This document shows, piece after piece, positions 24,843 through 32,196 of a stretch of 32,196 nucleotides of DNA. The stretch's first letter is position 1; each line of letters opens with the position of its first letter. The position numbers and the translations under genes were made by a program. The stretch comes from Spirosoma fluviale. Its GTDB lineage: Bacteria > Bacteroidota > Bacteroidia > Cytophagales > Spirosomataceae. The notes beneath the pieces are model-generated. The model was not told where the DNA came from. It saw nothing but the letters and a program-made list of their open reading frames with translations, and ran no database searches. The DNA lies in NCBI GenBank assembly GCA_945885545.1, contig CAMCYZ010000018.1, positions 1 to 32,196 on the forward strand, written 5' to 3'.

Positions 24843-25153
24843 ATGTTTGAAATTCTTGTTTCAGAAGATGCTGAAAACGATTTAGATAATATTTGGAGTT
24901 GGTATGAAGGTCAGAAACTGGGATTGGTAAGGCATTCATTTCTAGTTTTGAAAAGACTTTAGAAATGTTAGTGGCGTTTCCACAGTCAAAAACGAAAATT
25001 AAATTTAATCTTCACCGCTGTTTGCTCCACAAATTTCCTTTTGTTGTGTATTACCTCGTTGATAGAAAGGAAAAAACAGTGAAAATAATTGGCATATTGC
25101 ACTTCAAAAGAGGCAACAGAGCCAAAAAAGTAATTTTAGCAAAGCGTAAGTAA
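24843..25153 (+). pseudogene. ParE-like toxin with one-base frameshift
   Basis: ATG 24843 starts FEILVSEDAENDLDNIWSWY-EGQKLGL, then a premature frame: after TTG (24924-24926) one G appears to be missing, and the frame runs to a TAG near 24960. Adding one base restores GKAFISSFEKTLEMLVAFPQ, then LLHKFPFVVYYLVDRKEK and the typical toxin end, closing at 25153. Both halves fit a RelE/ParE toxin of about 103 residues. The downstream half also exists as a separate open frame from 24965. Sequencing error in the G pair at 24926-24927 is possible and should be excluded before calling it decay. Confidence 0.82.
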
Positions 25154-25284
25154 CATTGCCAACCTCATTTTCTGAAAATCTACCACCCATCCGCTAAATA
25201 ATTCGTTGGTAGAAAATAAATGCCTTGCCCGAAAATAAAATATAACTTTGTTGCTTTCAATAAAAATAAACAAAAACCGATAGT

Positions 25285-26019
25285 ATGGTTATTATCGAAA
25301 CTAAAAACATCGCCAAAAGATACGTGATGGGTTCGGAGGTGATTGATGCCTTAAAAGACGTAACTATCACCATCAAAAAAGGTGAATATGTGGCATTTAT
25401 GGGCCCTTCGGGATCTGGAAAATCGACTTTGATGAATATCATAGGATGTTTAGATTCGCCCACTTCTGGATCTTATGTACTTAATAATAAAGACGTTAGT
25501 GGCATGAGCGAAAATGAATTGGCCGAAGTCAGGAACAAAGAAATAGGCTTCGTTTTTCAGACTTTCAACCTTTTGCCGAGGCAATCCTCTCTTGAAAACG
25601 TTGCCCTTCCGCTGATATATGCAGGCTACGGCAAGGCTGCTCGAACAGAAAAAGCACAAGCTGTTTTGTCAAGTGTTGGTTTAGGTGAGCGTTCATTGCA
25701 CAAACCTAACGAACTTTCTGGTGGTCAGCGTCAGCGTGTGGCTGTGGCTAGGGCATTGGTAAACGACCCGTCAATATTGTTGGCCGACGAACCTACGGGT
25801 AACCTCGACACCAAGACTTCTTATGAAATTATGCAGCTTTTCCATGAAATTTATGAGAAAGGTAACACAATCATTATGGTAACTCACGAGGAAGACATCG
25901 CCAACTACGCCCACAGAATCATCCGTCTGCGTGATGGCTTGATAGAGTCGGACTTGGTAAATTCCAACCCGACGAATCCTTTGGAAATGGCAAAAAAATT
26001 GGCTGAGAAAACTAATTAA
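25285..26019 (+). CDS. ABC transporter ATP-binding protein, LolD/MacB-like
   Basis: 244-residue cytosolic ATPase subunit. Walker [10 protein letters not shown] (40-48), Q-loop [10 protein letters not shown], signature LSGGQ (144-148), Walker B ILLADEP (164-170), and H-loop His201 are all present. The Q-loop and linker pattern places it near LolD, MacB and FtsE-type exporters, which move lipoproteins or drugs from the inner membrane. No permease gene adjoins it, so its membrane partner lies elsewhere. A TAACTTTG box (25243-25250) about 35 bp upstream may be its -7 element. The DUF2911 gene follows by about 60 bp on the same strand and may be cotranscribed. Confidence 0.92.
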   Translation: MVIIETKNIAKRYVMGSEVIDALKDVTITIKKGEYVAFMGPSGSGKSTLMNIIGCLDSPTSGSYVLNNKDVSGMSENELAEVRNKEIGFVFQTFNLLPRQSSLENVALPLIYAGYGKAARTEKAQAVLSSVGLGERSLHKPNELSGGQRQRVAVARALVNDPSILLADEPTGNLDTKTSYEIMQLFHEIYEKGNTIIMVTHEEDIANYAHRIIRLRDGLIESDLVNSNPTNPLEMAKKLAEKTN

Positions 26020-26078
26020 GACTTTCGGTCGTTTATACCTTAGAAACAATTTTTTTAAACTATAAAATTTCAACAAAA

Positions 26079-26570
26079 ATGAAAAAAAGCATATTTGTTT
26101 TCTTTGCCTTGATCAGCACATTTGCATTTGCACAAAAACCACCTGCTAGTCCATCTGTTACCACAGAAAGTGCTAATGTAAAAGTGGTTTATGGACAACC
26201 TTCCAAAAAAGATCGTGAGATTTTCGGGAAACTTTTGCCATTCGGTGAGGTTTGGAGAACCGGAGCCAATGCTGGTACAGAGGTAACGTTCAAAAAAGAC
26301 GTTAATTTTGGGGGTGCTAAAGTAAAGGCGGGGACCTACACTTTGTTTACAATTCCAACCAAAGACCAGTGGACGGTGATTCTCAACTCTGAATTGAAGC
26401 AGTGGGGCTCTTATGGATACGACAAAATAAAAGACAAGAATGTGGCTTCGGTGAAGGTAAAATCAATGAGTAGCGAAAGCGTTATCGAAAAATTGACTAT
26501 CACAGCGGAAGATACTCAAATAAGCATAGCGTGGGACCAAACAGTGGTAAGAGTTCCTCTTAAGTGGTAA
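26079..26570 (+). CDS. secreted DUF2911 protein
   Basis: 163 residues. A signal peptide (Lys-rich start, hydrophobic core to about residue 18) ends at AFAQKPPASP. The body carries the DUF2911 pattern: VVYGQPSKKDREIFGKLLPF, EVWRTGANAGTEVTF, KAGTYTLFTIP, and the closing TVVRVPLKW. It is likely a periplasmic or surface beta-sandwich protein of unknown activity. It is common in Bacteroidota, often fused or repeated. It ends at the strong bidirectional terminator 26591-26622. Whether it shares a transcript with the preceding ABC ATPase cannot be decided from sequence. Confidence 0.87.
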   Translation: MKKSIFVFFALISTFAFAQKPPASPSVTTESANVKVVYGQPSKKDREIFGKLLPFGEVWRTGANAGTEVTFKKDVNFGGAKVKAGTYTLFTIPTKDQWTVILNSELKQWGSYGYDKIKDKNVASVKVKSMSSESVIEKLTITAEDTQISIAWDQTVVRVPLKW

Positions 26571-26590
26571 TTTCATAAGAAAGTATAAAT

Positions 26591-26622
26591 CATAAAAGCC
26601 TTCCAAACGGAGGGCTTTTATG
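26591..26622. terminator. bidirectional terminator, 14-bp stem
   Basis: CATAAAAGCCTTCC and GGAGGGCTTTTATG form a 14-bp stem with one G-T pair and an AAAC loop. It ends the DUF2911 transcript on one side and overlaps the stop codon (26618-26620) of the dehydrogenase gene on the other. Confidence 0.88.
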
Positions 26623-27565
26623 GTTTTATGACGTTTTGAGATTTTCCTTCCAAGAAATTTTTTAGATTTTCAAAAACAATTTCGATGAGTTTCTTGCGTG
26701 CTTCCACACTTGCCCATGCAATATGAGGGCTGACTTTACAGTTTTTTACATTTGCCAAAATATGGCCTGTTGCGGGCGGTTCAAAAGCTAAAACATCTAA
26801 ATATGCACCGGCTATTTCATTTGAATTTAGAGCGTTTTTTAAATCCTCCTCATTTATCAATCCACCACGTGCAGTGTTTATTAAAATCGCCGTTTTTTTC
26901 ATTTTCGAAAAAGCCGAGCTATTCATAAAGCCTTCATTTTCAGTTGTCAATGGGCAGTGCAAGCTTATGTAATCAGAAGAGTTAAATAGTGTGTCTATAT
27001 CAGCTTCTGTAATTCCAGCTATTAGAGATTCCAAGGGTGTTCTCTTATTGATAAGTACTTTCATTTCAAAAGCAAGTGCAATCTGAGCCACCTTTTGGGC
27101 GATATTACCAAAACCCACCAAGCCGATGGTTTTGCCGGAAAGCTCAGTGAGGGAGTTGTCATAATAACAAAAATCAGGCTGTGAAGCCCATTTCTCAAAA
27201 CTAGCATGTTCGGCCAATCGATTGGCAAAAGAAAGTATCATGGCAAAAACTTGCTGAGCTACTGAATTAGAACTGTAATTTCTGGCGTTGGTGACAGTGA
27301 TGCCCAATTCGTTTGCTGCCTTTATGTCTATGATATTGTATCCTGTGGCCGTAACTCCAATATACTTGAGTTTTGGGAGTTTTTGCATAGTTATTCTGTC
27401 CAAAACTACCTTATTCGTTAAAACTATTTCGGCATCTTTTGCTCTTTCCAAAACCAAGTCTGCGGGAGTTCTGTCATAATGAATAAATTCACCAAAAGAA
27501 TTAAAAACCGAAAGGTCAATCTCTTGTGGATGAATGGTATAAGAATCTAAAAAAACAATTTTCAT
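26618..27565 (-). CDS. D-isomer-specific 2-hydroxyacid dehydrogenase
   Basis: 315-residue NAD-dependent cytosolic dehydrogenase. The Rossmann motif TIGLVGFGNIAQKVA (147-160) and the catalytic triad are visible: Arg233 in NTARGG, Glu262 in DVLAFEPP, and His281 in SPHIAWAS. The substrate may be glycerate, hydroxypyruvate or a related 2-oxoacid; HprA-like glycerate dehydrogenase is the closest general type by eye. Its start overlaps the stop of the AAA ATPase gene by 4 bp (27562-27565), so the two are translationally coupled, though no functional link is known. Confidence 0.88.
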   Translation of the reverse strand: MKIVFLDSYTIHPQEIDLSVFNSFGEFIHYDRTPADLVLERAKDAEIVLTNKVVLDRITMQKLPKLKYIGVTATGYNIIDIKAANELGITVTNARNYSSNSVAQQVFAMILSFANRLAEHASFEKWASQPDFCYYDNSLTELSGKTIGLVGFGNIAQKVAQIALAFEMKVLINKRTPLESLIAGITEADIDTLFNSSDYISLHCPLTTENEGFMNSSAFSKMKKTAILINTARGGLINEEDLKNALNSNEIAGAYLDVLAFEPPATGHILANVKNCKVSPHIAWASVEARKKLIEIVFENLKNFLEGKSQNVIKP

Positions 27566-28977
27566 AAATCTGCATTAAATAAGTTTTCCAGTGTTAAAGT
27601 ATTTTGTACTAATCCCAAAGAATTTTCATTTTCTTTCAATCCAAATGTGGTCAAAATGGTCAGAAAAACAGTTTTTTTGGTTTTGGTTGCTTCAGTAAAA
27701 ATAGCTATTTTTTTTCTTAAATTCATTGCATATTCTTTACTTATCACAAATTCCGAAATACTGAACATTGCTTCACATATATTGATTATTTGATCTTTTC
27801 TGTCTAAGAGTAAATCAATTTGAGCCTTTCCAAGGTCCGTTGCTCCGTGCCAAGTGGCAGTATTAGAAAATACCCCAATTATTCCTAAATTTTGTTTTAT
27901 TTGGTTAATATGCTGAAGCCAAACCAGCTCATAGGCATATCCTGTCCAGTTGGCATCGGACATGAAATTTATCCAATTGTCAGGGTCAATTTTAGAATTC
28001 AGAATATATTTGAGATAGAAAAGCGAGTAAAAATCAGTCAATTGATATACATTTTGGTTTACTTTTTTGTTAAATGATTTATACTTTCTTATAAAACCAC
28101 TTTCTTCCAACTCACTGAGTGTTTTCGAAATTGAGCCGCCGTCTTTTAGTTTAAGTTGATCTATCATTTCTGTTCTTAATAAACCGGCATTTTTAGTTGC
28201 AAGTGCTTTTACTATTTGTTCGTGCTTACTATAATTATTAAAAATAGATTTAAAAAGCACATTAAATTCGTTTCTGAGTGCTCCAGATTCCGAAAAACAT
28301 ATTCTTTCAATGTTTTGAGCTGCACTTTCGCCCTTCACTATTTCATCGAGGTAATAAGGAATTCCGCCAAATGCCATATAAAGCTGCACTATTTGATATC
28401 TTTCCAATATGATTCCTTTGTAACGAAGAAAATCCTCCGTTTCCCTTAAGTTGAAGGGATTTAGTTTTATTCTTTTTGTAAGCCTATTGTGTAATCCGCC
28501 TCTATTATTTATCAATTTGTTTATCATCCAAGAAGCCGCTGAGCCACATACTACAAGCAAAATATCTTTTCTGTCCGATGCCCAATGATTCCAAAAGTGT
28601 TCAAGAACGGAGATGAAATTTGATTTTGGAGTATCAAGCCACGGTAGTTCATCTATAAAAATAATCTTCTTCTCTTCTTTTGACAATTCTATATGTGCCT
28701 TCAATTGTTCGAATGCCTCAAACCAAGTCAGCGGTAGGTCAAATTCTCGTTTTGAAATATTTTTTAAAGTTTGGGAAAAGTTCAATAATTGATTTTTTAA
28801 ACTAGAGTTAGCCATTCCTGTTAAATAGAATGTAAAGGTTTGGCCAAAAGACTGCCTAATTAGATAGGTTTTTCCTACTCTTCTTCTTCCATAAATTGCA
28901 ACAAATTCAGGTTTTTTGCTTTTAAGAGCATCCAATAATTGCTTTTTTTCCTTGGTTCTTCCTATTAACGATTCCAT
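27562..28977 (-). CDS. AAA-type ATP-binding protein (DUF234/archaeal-ATPase-like)
   Basis: 471 residues. Walker A AIYGRRRVGKT (27-37), Walker B IIFIDE (105-110) with LPWLD, and a sensor-type VVCGSAASWM (about 142-151) form the P-loop ATPase core. A winged-helix-like region follows (about 255-300) with LRTEMIDQLKLKDGGSISKT. The C-terminal domain (about 370-430) has KAQIDLLLDR with Asp388 and INICEAMFS with Glu402, the place of a PD-(D/E)xK nuclease-like motif; the lysine expected two residues after Glu is Met404. The family is widespread in archaea and Bacteroidota, often thought mobile or toxin-antitoxin-like, but its function is unknown. Just upstream lies the 52-bp palindromic array, and its start is 6 bp before the array's first element. 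Confidence 0.85.
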   Translation of the reverse strand: MESLIGRTKEKKQLLDALKSKKPEFVAIYGRRRVGKTYLIRQSFGQTFTFYLTGMANSSLKNQLLNFSQTLKNISKREFDLPLTWFEAFEQLKAHIELSKEEKKIIFIDELPWLDTPKSNFISVLEHFWNHWASDRKDILLVVCGSAASWMINKLINNRGGLHNRLTKRIKLNPFNLRETEDFLRYKGIILERYQIVQLYMAFGGIPYYLDEIVKGESAAQNIERICFSESGALRNEFNVLFKSIFNNYSKHEQIVKALATKNAGLLRTEMIDQLKLKDGGSISKTLSELEESGFIRKYKSFNKKVNQNVYQLTDFYSLFYLKYILNSKIDPDNWINFMSDANWTGYAYELVWLQHINQIKQNLGIIGVFSNTATWHGATDLGKAQIDLLLDRKDQIINICEAMFSISEFVISKEYAMNLRKKIAIFTEATKTKKTVFLTILTTFGLKENENSLGLVQNTLTLENLFNADL

Positions 28978-28983
28978 TTTAAA

Positions 28984-29205
28984 ACGCTATAATTAGCGGT
29001 AAAGGTAAATTATATACACAAAACCGCCAAATATAGTTTTATATTAAGCGGAAAATATCAAAAATGTATTTAAAACCGCTAGTTATAATTATATATTTAG
29101 CGGAAAATATAAAATAGGTATATAGAACCGCCGAATATAAATATATATTTGACGGAAATAATTAAATATATGTTGTAAACCGCTAATTATGAAATTATTA
29201 AGAAC
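28984..29205. repeat. 52-bp-period array of alternating CCGC/GCGG palindromes
   Basis: CCGC motifs begin at 29024, 29076, 29128 and 29180, exactly 52 bp apart. GCGG motifs begin at 28996, 29048, 29100, and as ACGG at 29152, also exactly 52 bp apart, 24 bp after each CCGC. Between them is AT-rich TATA-like DNA so that each CCGC-to-GCGG interval is an inverted repeat (for example CCGCTA...TTTAGCGG). Three full units and two partial ones are present. It fills most of the 314-bp gap 28978-29291; the rest holds only a candidate GH95 promoter. Confidence 0.85.
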
Positions 29206-29260
29206 AGTATTCAATCAGTTCTTTTCGAATAAGAAATAGCCAACAAAACAACATTTTTCT

Positions 29261-29268
29261 TATTTTTG
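29261..29268 (+). promoter_or_regulatory. candidate -7 box of the GH95 gene
   Basis: TATTTTTG fits TAnnTTTG, 24 bp before the GTG start at 29292; no good -33 box is visible. Confidence 0.3.
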
Positions 29269-29291
29269 AGAAATATTCAACCAATAAATAA

Positions 29292-31673
29292 GTGAAAATT
29301 AAAATCTTGCTTTTAGTCCTTTTTGCTCAAAGCATTCTTGCTCAAAAAATACCTCTTAAACTTTGGTACAATAAACCCGCAGAATACTTCGAAGAGGCAC
29401 TTGTACTAGGAAACGGCACTCAAGGAGCCACAGTTTTTGGAGGTACTAAAACAGACAAGATTTTCCTTAATGATATCACGCTTTGGTCGGGCGAACCAGT
29501 TAATCCGTACATGAACCGCGAAGCCTTTAAAGCATTTCCAGCAGTGAAAGATGCACTAAAAAATGAAAATTACAGGGCAGCGGATTCTCTGATTAGGCAA
29601 ATGCAAGGAAAGTATTCGGAATCTTACGCTCCTCTGGGAACCATTTATATCGATTTTGGGCATGAAAATGTATCAGATTATTACAGAGAACTATCACTAG
29701 ATGAAGCTATTTCTAAGGTGACTTACAAAACTGGTAATACCGTAATTACAAGAGAATATTTTTATTCTTATCCTGACAAGTCGTTTATTATCAAGCTAAA
29801 AAGCTCGGAAGCTGGCAAATTAAATTTCACTTTGAGGTTTAATTCGCAAATGAAATTCGAGGTAAAAACTACAGGGAATCAGGTACAGTTTGCAGGCAGA
29901 GCACCCATTAAGGCTGAGCCAAACTATGTGAATAATAAAATAGACCCCGTAGTTTTTGACCAAAAAAGAGGTACTCGGTTTTTTGGAAGTATTTTAATTA
30001 AAAGTATTTCTGGTAAAAGCGTAAAAACCGATTCTACACTCGGCATAAAAAATGGCACTGAAGTAATACTCGCTGTTTGTATGGCCACGAGTTTCAATGG
30101 CTTTGACAAAGACCCCGAAACGCAAGGGAAAGATGAAAAAGCAATTGTTAACAGTCAGATTGCTCAATTGATTCATAAAACCTATTCGAACCTCAAAACG
30201 AGGCACTTGAGCGATTATCAGAAATTCTATAATCGAGTATATTTAGACTTAAAACCAGACCTCAGCATAAACCTTCCAACTGACGAAAGGCTGAGAAGAT
30301 ACGCCAAAGGTGCAGAGGACAAATATCTCGAAACCCTTTATTTTCAATATGGAAGGTATTTGCTGATAAGTTCGTCACGAACTGAAGGTGTGCCTGCCAA
30401 CCTGCAAGGTTTGTGGAATCCGCATATAAGGCCACCTTGGAGCAGCAACTATACCATGAATATTAATGCTGAAGAGAATTATTGGCTGGCTGAAAACACC
30501 AATTTGTCGGAATTACACACGCCGTTTTTGAGTTTCGTTGAAAATCTCGAAAAAACTGGGCGAATTACAGCCAAAACCTTCTATAATGCCAATGGTTGGG
30601 TTTGCCACCACAACTCCGACATCTGGGCTATGACCAATCCTGTTGGTGACTTTGGCAAAGGCGACCCCGTTTGGGCCAACTGGGCCATGGGAGCTACTTG
30701 GGCCAGCACGCACCTCTGGGAGCATTATAGCTATACCAAAGACAAGGAATTTCTGAAAACAAAGGCGTATCCGCTCATGCGTGGGGCAGCAGAGTTTTGT
30801 TTAGATATGCTCACCAAAGACAAAAACGGACATTATATCACAGCCGTTGGAACCTCGCCCGAGAATGTTTATATCACTGACAAAGGCTATAAAGGTGCCA
30901 CACTTTATGGTGCTACGGCTGATTTGGCTATGATTCGTGAGCTTTTTATAGACATCATAGAAGCAACAAATGTGCTGGGCGGTGATTATGATTTCAAGAA
31001 CAAATTAGAGGAAGTTTTGGCCAATATGTACCCTTACCAAGTAGGCAAAAAGGGTAATCTACAAGAATGGTATTACGACTGGGAAGATGCCGAACCTCTG
31101 CACAGGCATCAGTCGCATTTGTATGGAATGTACCCCGGTAACCACATCAATATGGCCGAAACTCCTAGTCTCGCCAATGCAGCAAAAACAAGTCTCGAAA
31201 TCAAAGGAGATGAAACTACGGGCTGGTCGAAAGGCTGGAGGATAAACCTTTGGGCCAGACTTTTGGATGGCAACCGCTCTTACAAAATGTACCGCGAACT
31301 ACTCAAATATGTAGAGCCCGACGGTGTAAAAGTAAGCTATCAGCGTGGTGGTGGAACCTACCCTAATCTTTTTGATGCCCATCCGCCATTCCAGATTGAT
31401 GGCAATTTTGGTGGAGCTGCCGCAGTAGCTGAAATGTTACTCCAAAGCACCTCTGATAAGATTTACTTACTTCCTGCTCTTCCTGATGCATGGCAAAGTG
31501 GTTCGGTAAAAGGCCTTCGGGCGAGAGGGGGTTTCGAAATAGACCTAGAATGGGAAAATGGACAGCTGAAATCGGCCAAAATAACCGGAAAGCCAGGTGG
31601 TGAAACGGAGTTGGTTTATAAAGGAAAAACTAAAAAGATAAAAGCTGAAAATGGGGGCATTGTCAATTGGTAG
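29292..31673 (+). CDS. secreted glycoside hydrolase family 95 (alpha-L-fucosidase type)
   Basis: 793 residues. A signal peptide ([15 protein letters not shown]) follows a GTG start; no better ATG lies nearby. The N-terminal GH95 domain opens [21 protein letters not shown] and has [12 protein letters not shown]. The catalytic (alpha/alpha)6 barrel shows NIN (Asn390, Asn392), GTSPENVY with probable acid Glu524, [13 protein letters not shown] and [14 protein letters not shown] with Asp703, the residues corresponding to the Asn/Glu/Asp set of characterised alpha-1,2-L-fucosidases. The family inverts alpha-L-fucosyl or related (alpha-L-galactosyl) bonds in plant or algal glycans and glycoproteins. 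The protein likely acts in the periplasm. No polysaccharide-utilisation transporter genes adjoin it. Confidence 0.93.
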   Translation: MKIKILLLVLFAQSILAQKIPLKLWYNKPAEYFEEALVLGNGTQGATVFGGTKTDKIFLNDITLWSGEPVNPYMNREAFKAFPAVKDALKNENYRAADSLIRQMQGKYSESYAPLGTIYIDFGHENVSDYYRELSLDEAISKVTYKTGNTVITREYFYSYPDKSFIIKLKSSEAGKLNFTLRFNSQMKFEVKTTGNQVQFAGRAPIKAEPNYVNNKIDPVVFDQKRGTRFFGSILIKSISGKSVKTDSTLGIKNGTEVILAVCMATSFNGFDKDPETQGKDEKAIVNSQIAQLIHKTYSNLKTRHLSDYQKFYNRVYLDLKPDLSINLPTDERLRRYAKGAEDKYLETLYFQYGRYLLISSSRTEGVPANLQGLWNPHIRPPWSSNYTMNINAEENYWLAENTNLSELHTPFLSFVENLEKTGRITAKTFYNANGWVCHHNSDIWAMTNPVGDFGKGDPVWANWAMGATWASTHLWEHYSYTKDKEFLKTKAYPLMRGAAEFCLDMLTKDKNGHYITAVGTSPENVYITDKGYKGATLYGATADLAMIRELFIDIIEATNVLGGDYDFKNKLEEVLANMYPYQVGKKGNLQEWYYDWEDAEPLHRHQSHLYGMYPGNHINMAETPSLANAAKTSLEIKGDETTGWSKGWRINLWARLLDGNRSYKMYRELLKYVEPDGVKVSYQRGGGTYPNLFDAHPPFQIDGNFGGAAAVAEMLLQSTSDKIYLLPALPDAWQSGSVKGLRARGGFEIDLEWENGQLKSAKITGKPGGETELVYKGKTKKIKAENGGIVNW

Positions 31674-31796
31674 AGCGATTTTTCAAATTGCTCAATGTCT
31701 ATATGGTGTCTATGAAACATTTATCACAATTAGAAAAGTCGTAGGACAAATAAACCTTTTGGAAAAAAAATAGTCGAACAGAAAACCCTGATCTCC

Positions 31797-32196
31797 ATGA
31801 AGTCATTTGAACCTATTAGTCATGAAAAATTCACAGAATATTTTGATGAAGAAGCCTTAAAACATCTTTTAAAACGATCTCTTTTAGGAATAAAGGTTGA
31901 GGATTTTAAAGAGTTTTCAGGCCAAAGTCTCGACCAAGTTATAAATGCAATTTTTAAGGAGAGTGCGATTCCTTCACCGCCTGTAAATCATTACGAAAAC
32001 ACCGTAAAAGATACGACCGGCGTTGCTCTGGGTCAAACATGGGTAAACTCGGCCTATGGCGATGGAACGATTAATAACCGTCGTCAACAATCTCTTAAGT
32101 CATGGTGGATTCAGCAAATGCATTTTCAGGAATCCACTATTCATGAAAAAATGATTTTGTTTTGGCACAATCATTTTGCCACAGAAATAAACGTTT
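31797..32196 (+). CDS. DUF1800-family protein, N-terminal part (cut by window edge)
   Basis: Open frame from ATG 31797 to the window edge, 133 codons. The sequence has EEALKHLLKRSLLGIKVEDF and later QQMHFQESTIHEKMILFWHNHFATEINV. The pair HLLxR and FWHNHF is the DUF1800 signature. Family proteins are of unknown function, about 450-600 residues, often in operon with a DUF1501 secreted protein. The following gene lies outside the window. No signal peptide is seen in the part present. Confidence 0.87.
   Translation, partial: MKSFEPISHEKFTEYFDEEALKHLLKRSLLGIKVEDFKEFSGQSLDQVINAIFKESAIPSPPVNHYENTVKDTTGVALGQTWVNSAYGDGTINNRRQQSLKSWWIQQMHFQESTIHEKMILFWHNHFATEINV

Noticed and set aside
28984-29205. CRISPR array
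   Set aside because: The 52-bp units are alike across most of their length, with alternating palindromes and no distinct spacers, and no cas gene is near.
31674-31720. Terminator after the GH95 gene
   Set aside because: GAGCGATTT and AAATTGCTC pair poorly and no T-run follows, so the evidence is too weak.

Overview
The window looks like a chromosomal segment of a Bacteroidota bacterium, most likely a Cytophagia-type aerobe. This is inferred from AT-rich DNA, near absence of Shine-Dalgarno motifs, a TTTG-N19-TAnnTTTG promoter, and the gene families present: YpdA-type reductase, DUF2911, DUF1800, GH95, and an ECF sigma factor next to a membrane-anchored barrel-like protein. No rRNA, tRNA, prophage, IS element or CRISPR array was seen.

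Layout. Positions 1-2678 (minus) hold the N-terminal part of kynureninase (cut by the window edge), an SGNH-hydrolase lipoprotein overlapping it by 4 bp, and an APC-type permease. Positions 2904-3738 hold a wrecked MNT-HEPN toxin-antitoxin operon, both genes carrying an in-frame stop. valS (3853-6525, minus) carries two short REP-like palindromes inside its reading frame. Positions 6722-7114 (plus) hold a second nucleotidyltransferase-type relic. Then come a coiled-coil hypothetical, a secreted GH32 fructan/sucrose hydrolase with a PfkB-type sugar kinase, and fabI. A large SNF2-type helicase (11174-14104, plus) converges on an ilvA relic. A DUF4097-like beta-solenoid protein with an exact 18-residue repeat, an exported DinB-like protein, a sigma/membrane-barrel pair, ribD with a YciI-like gene, an apparently intact ParE/RelE-type toxin-antitoxin pair and typA follow. 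The last third holds a ypdA-like reductase, a GNAT acetyltransferase, a toxin-antitoxin pair with a frameshifted toxin, a LolD/MacB-like ABC ATPase, a DUF2911 protein, a 2-hydroxyacid dehydrogenase overlapping an AAA ATPase, a 52-bp-period palindromic array, a GH95 fucosidase and the start of a DUF1800 gene.

How it fits together. Much is housekeeping (ValS, FabI, RibD, TypA) mixed with plant/algal polysaccharide use (GH32 plus PfkB, GH95) and envelope functions. The striking theme is decay: three toxin-antitoxin-like loci and one biosynthetic gene are broken by single stops, frameshifts or deletion, while one toxin-antitoxin pair looks intact. The least explained structures are the alternating CCGC/GCGG array upstream of the AAA ATPase and the covarying palindromes inside valS.
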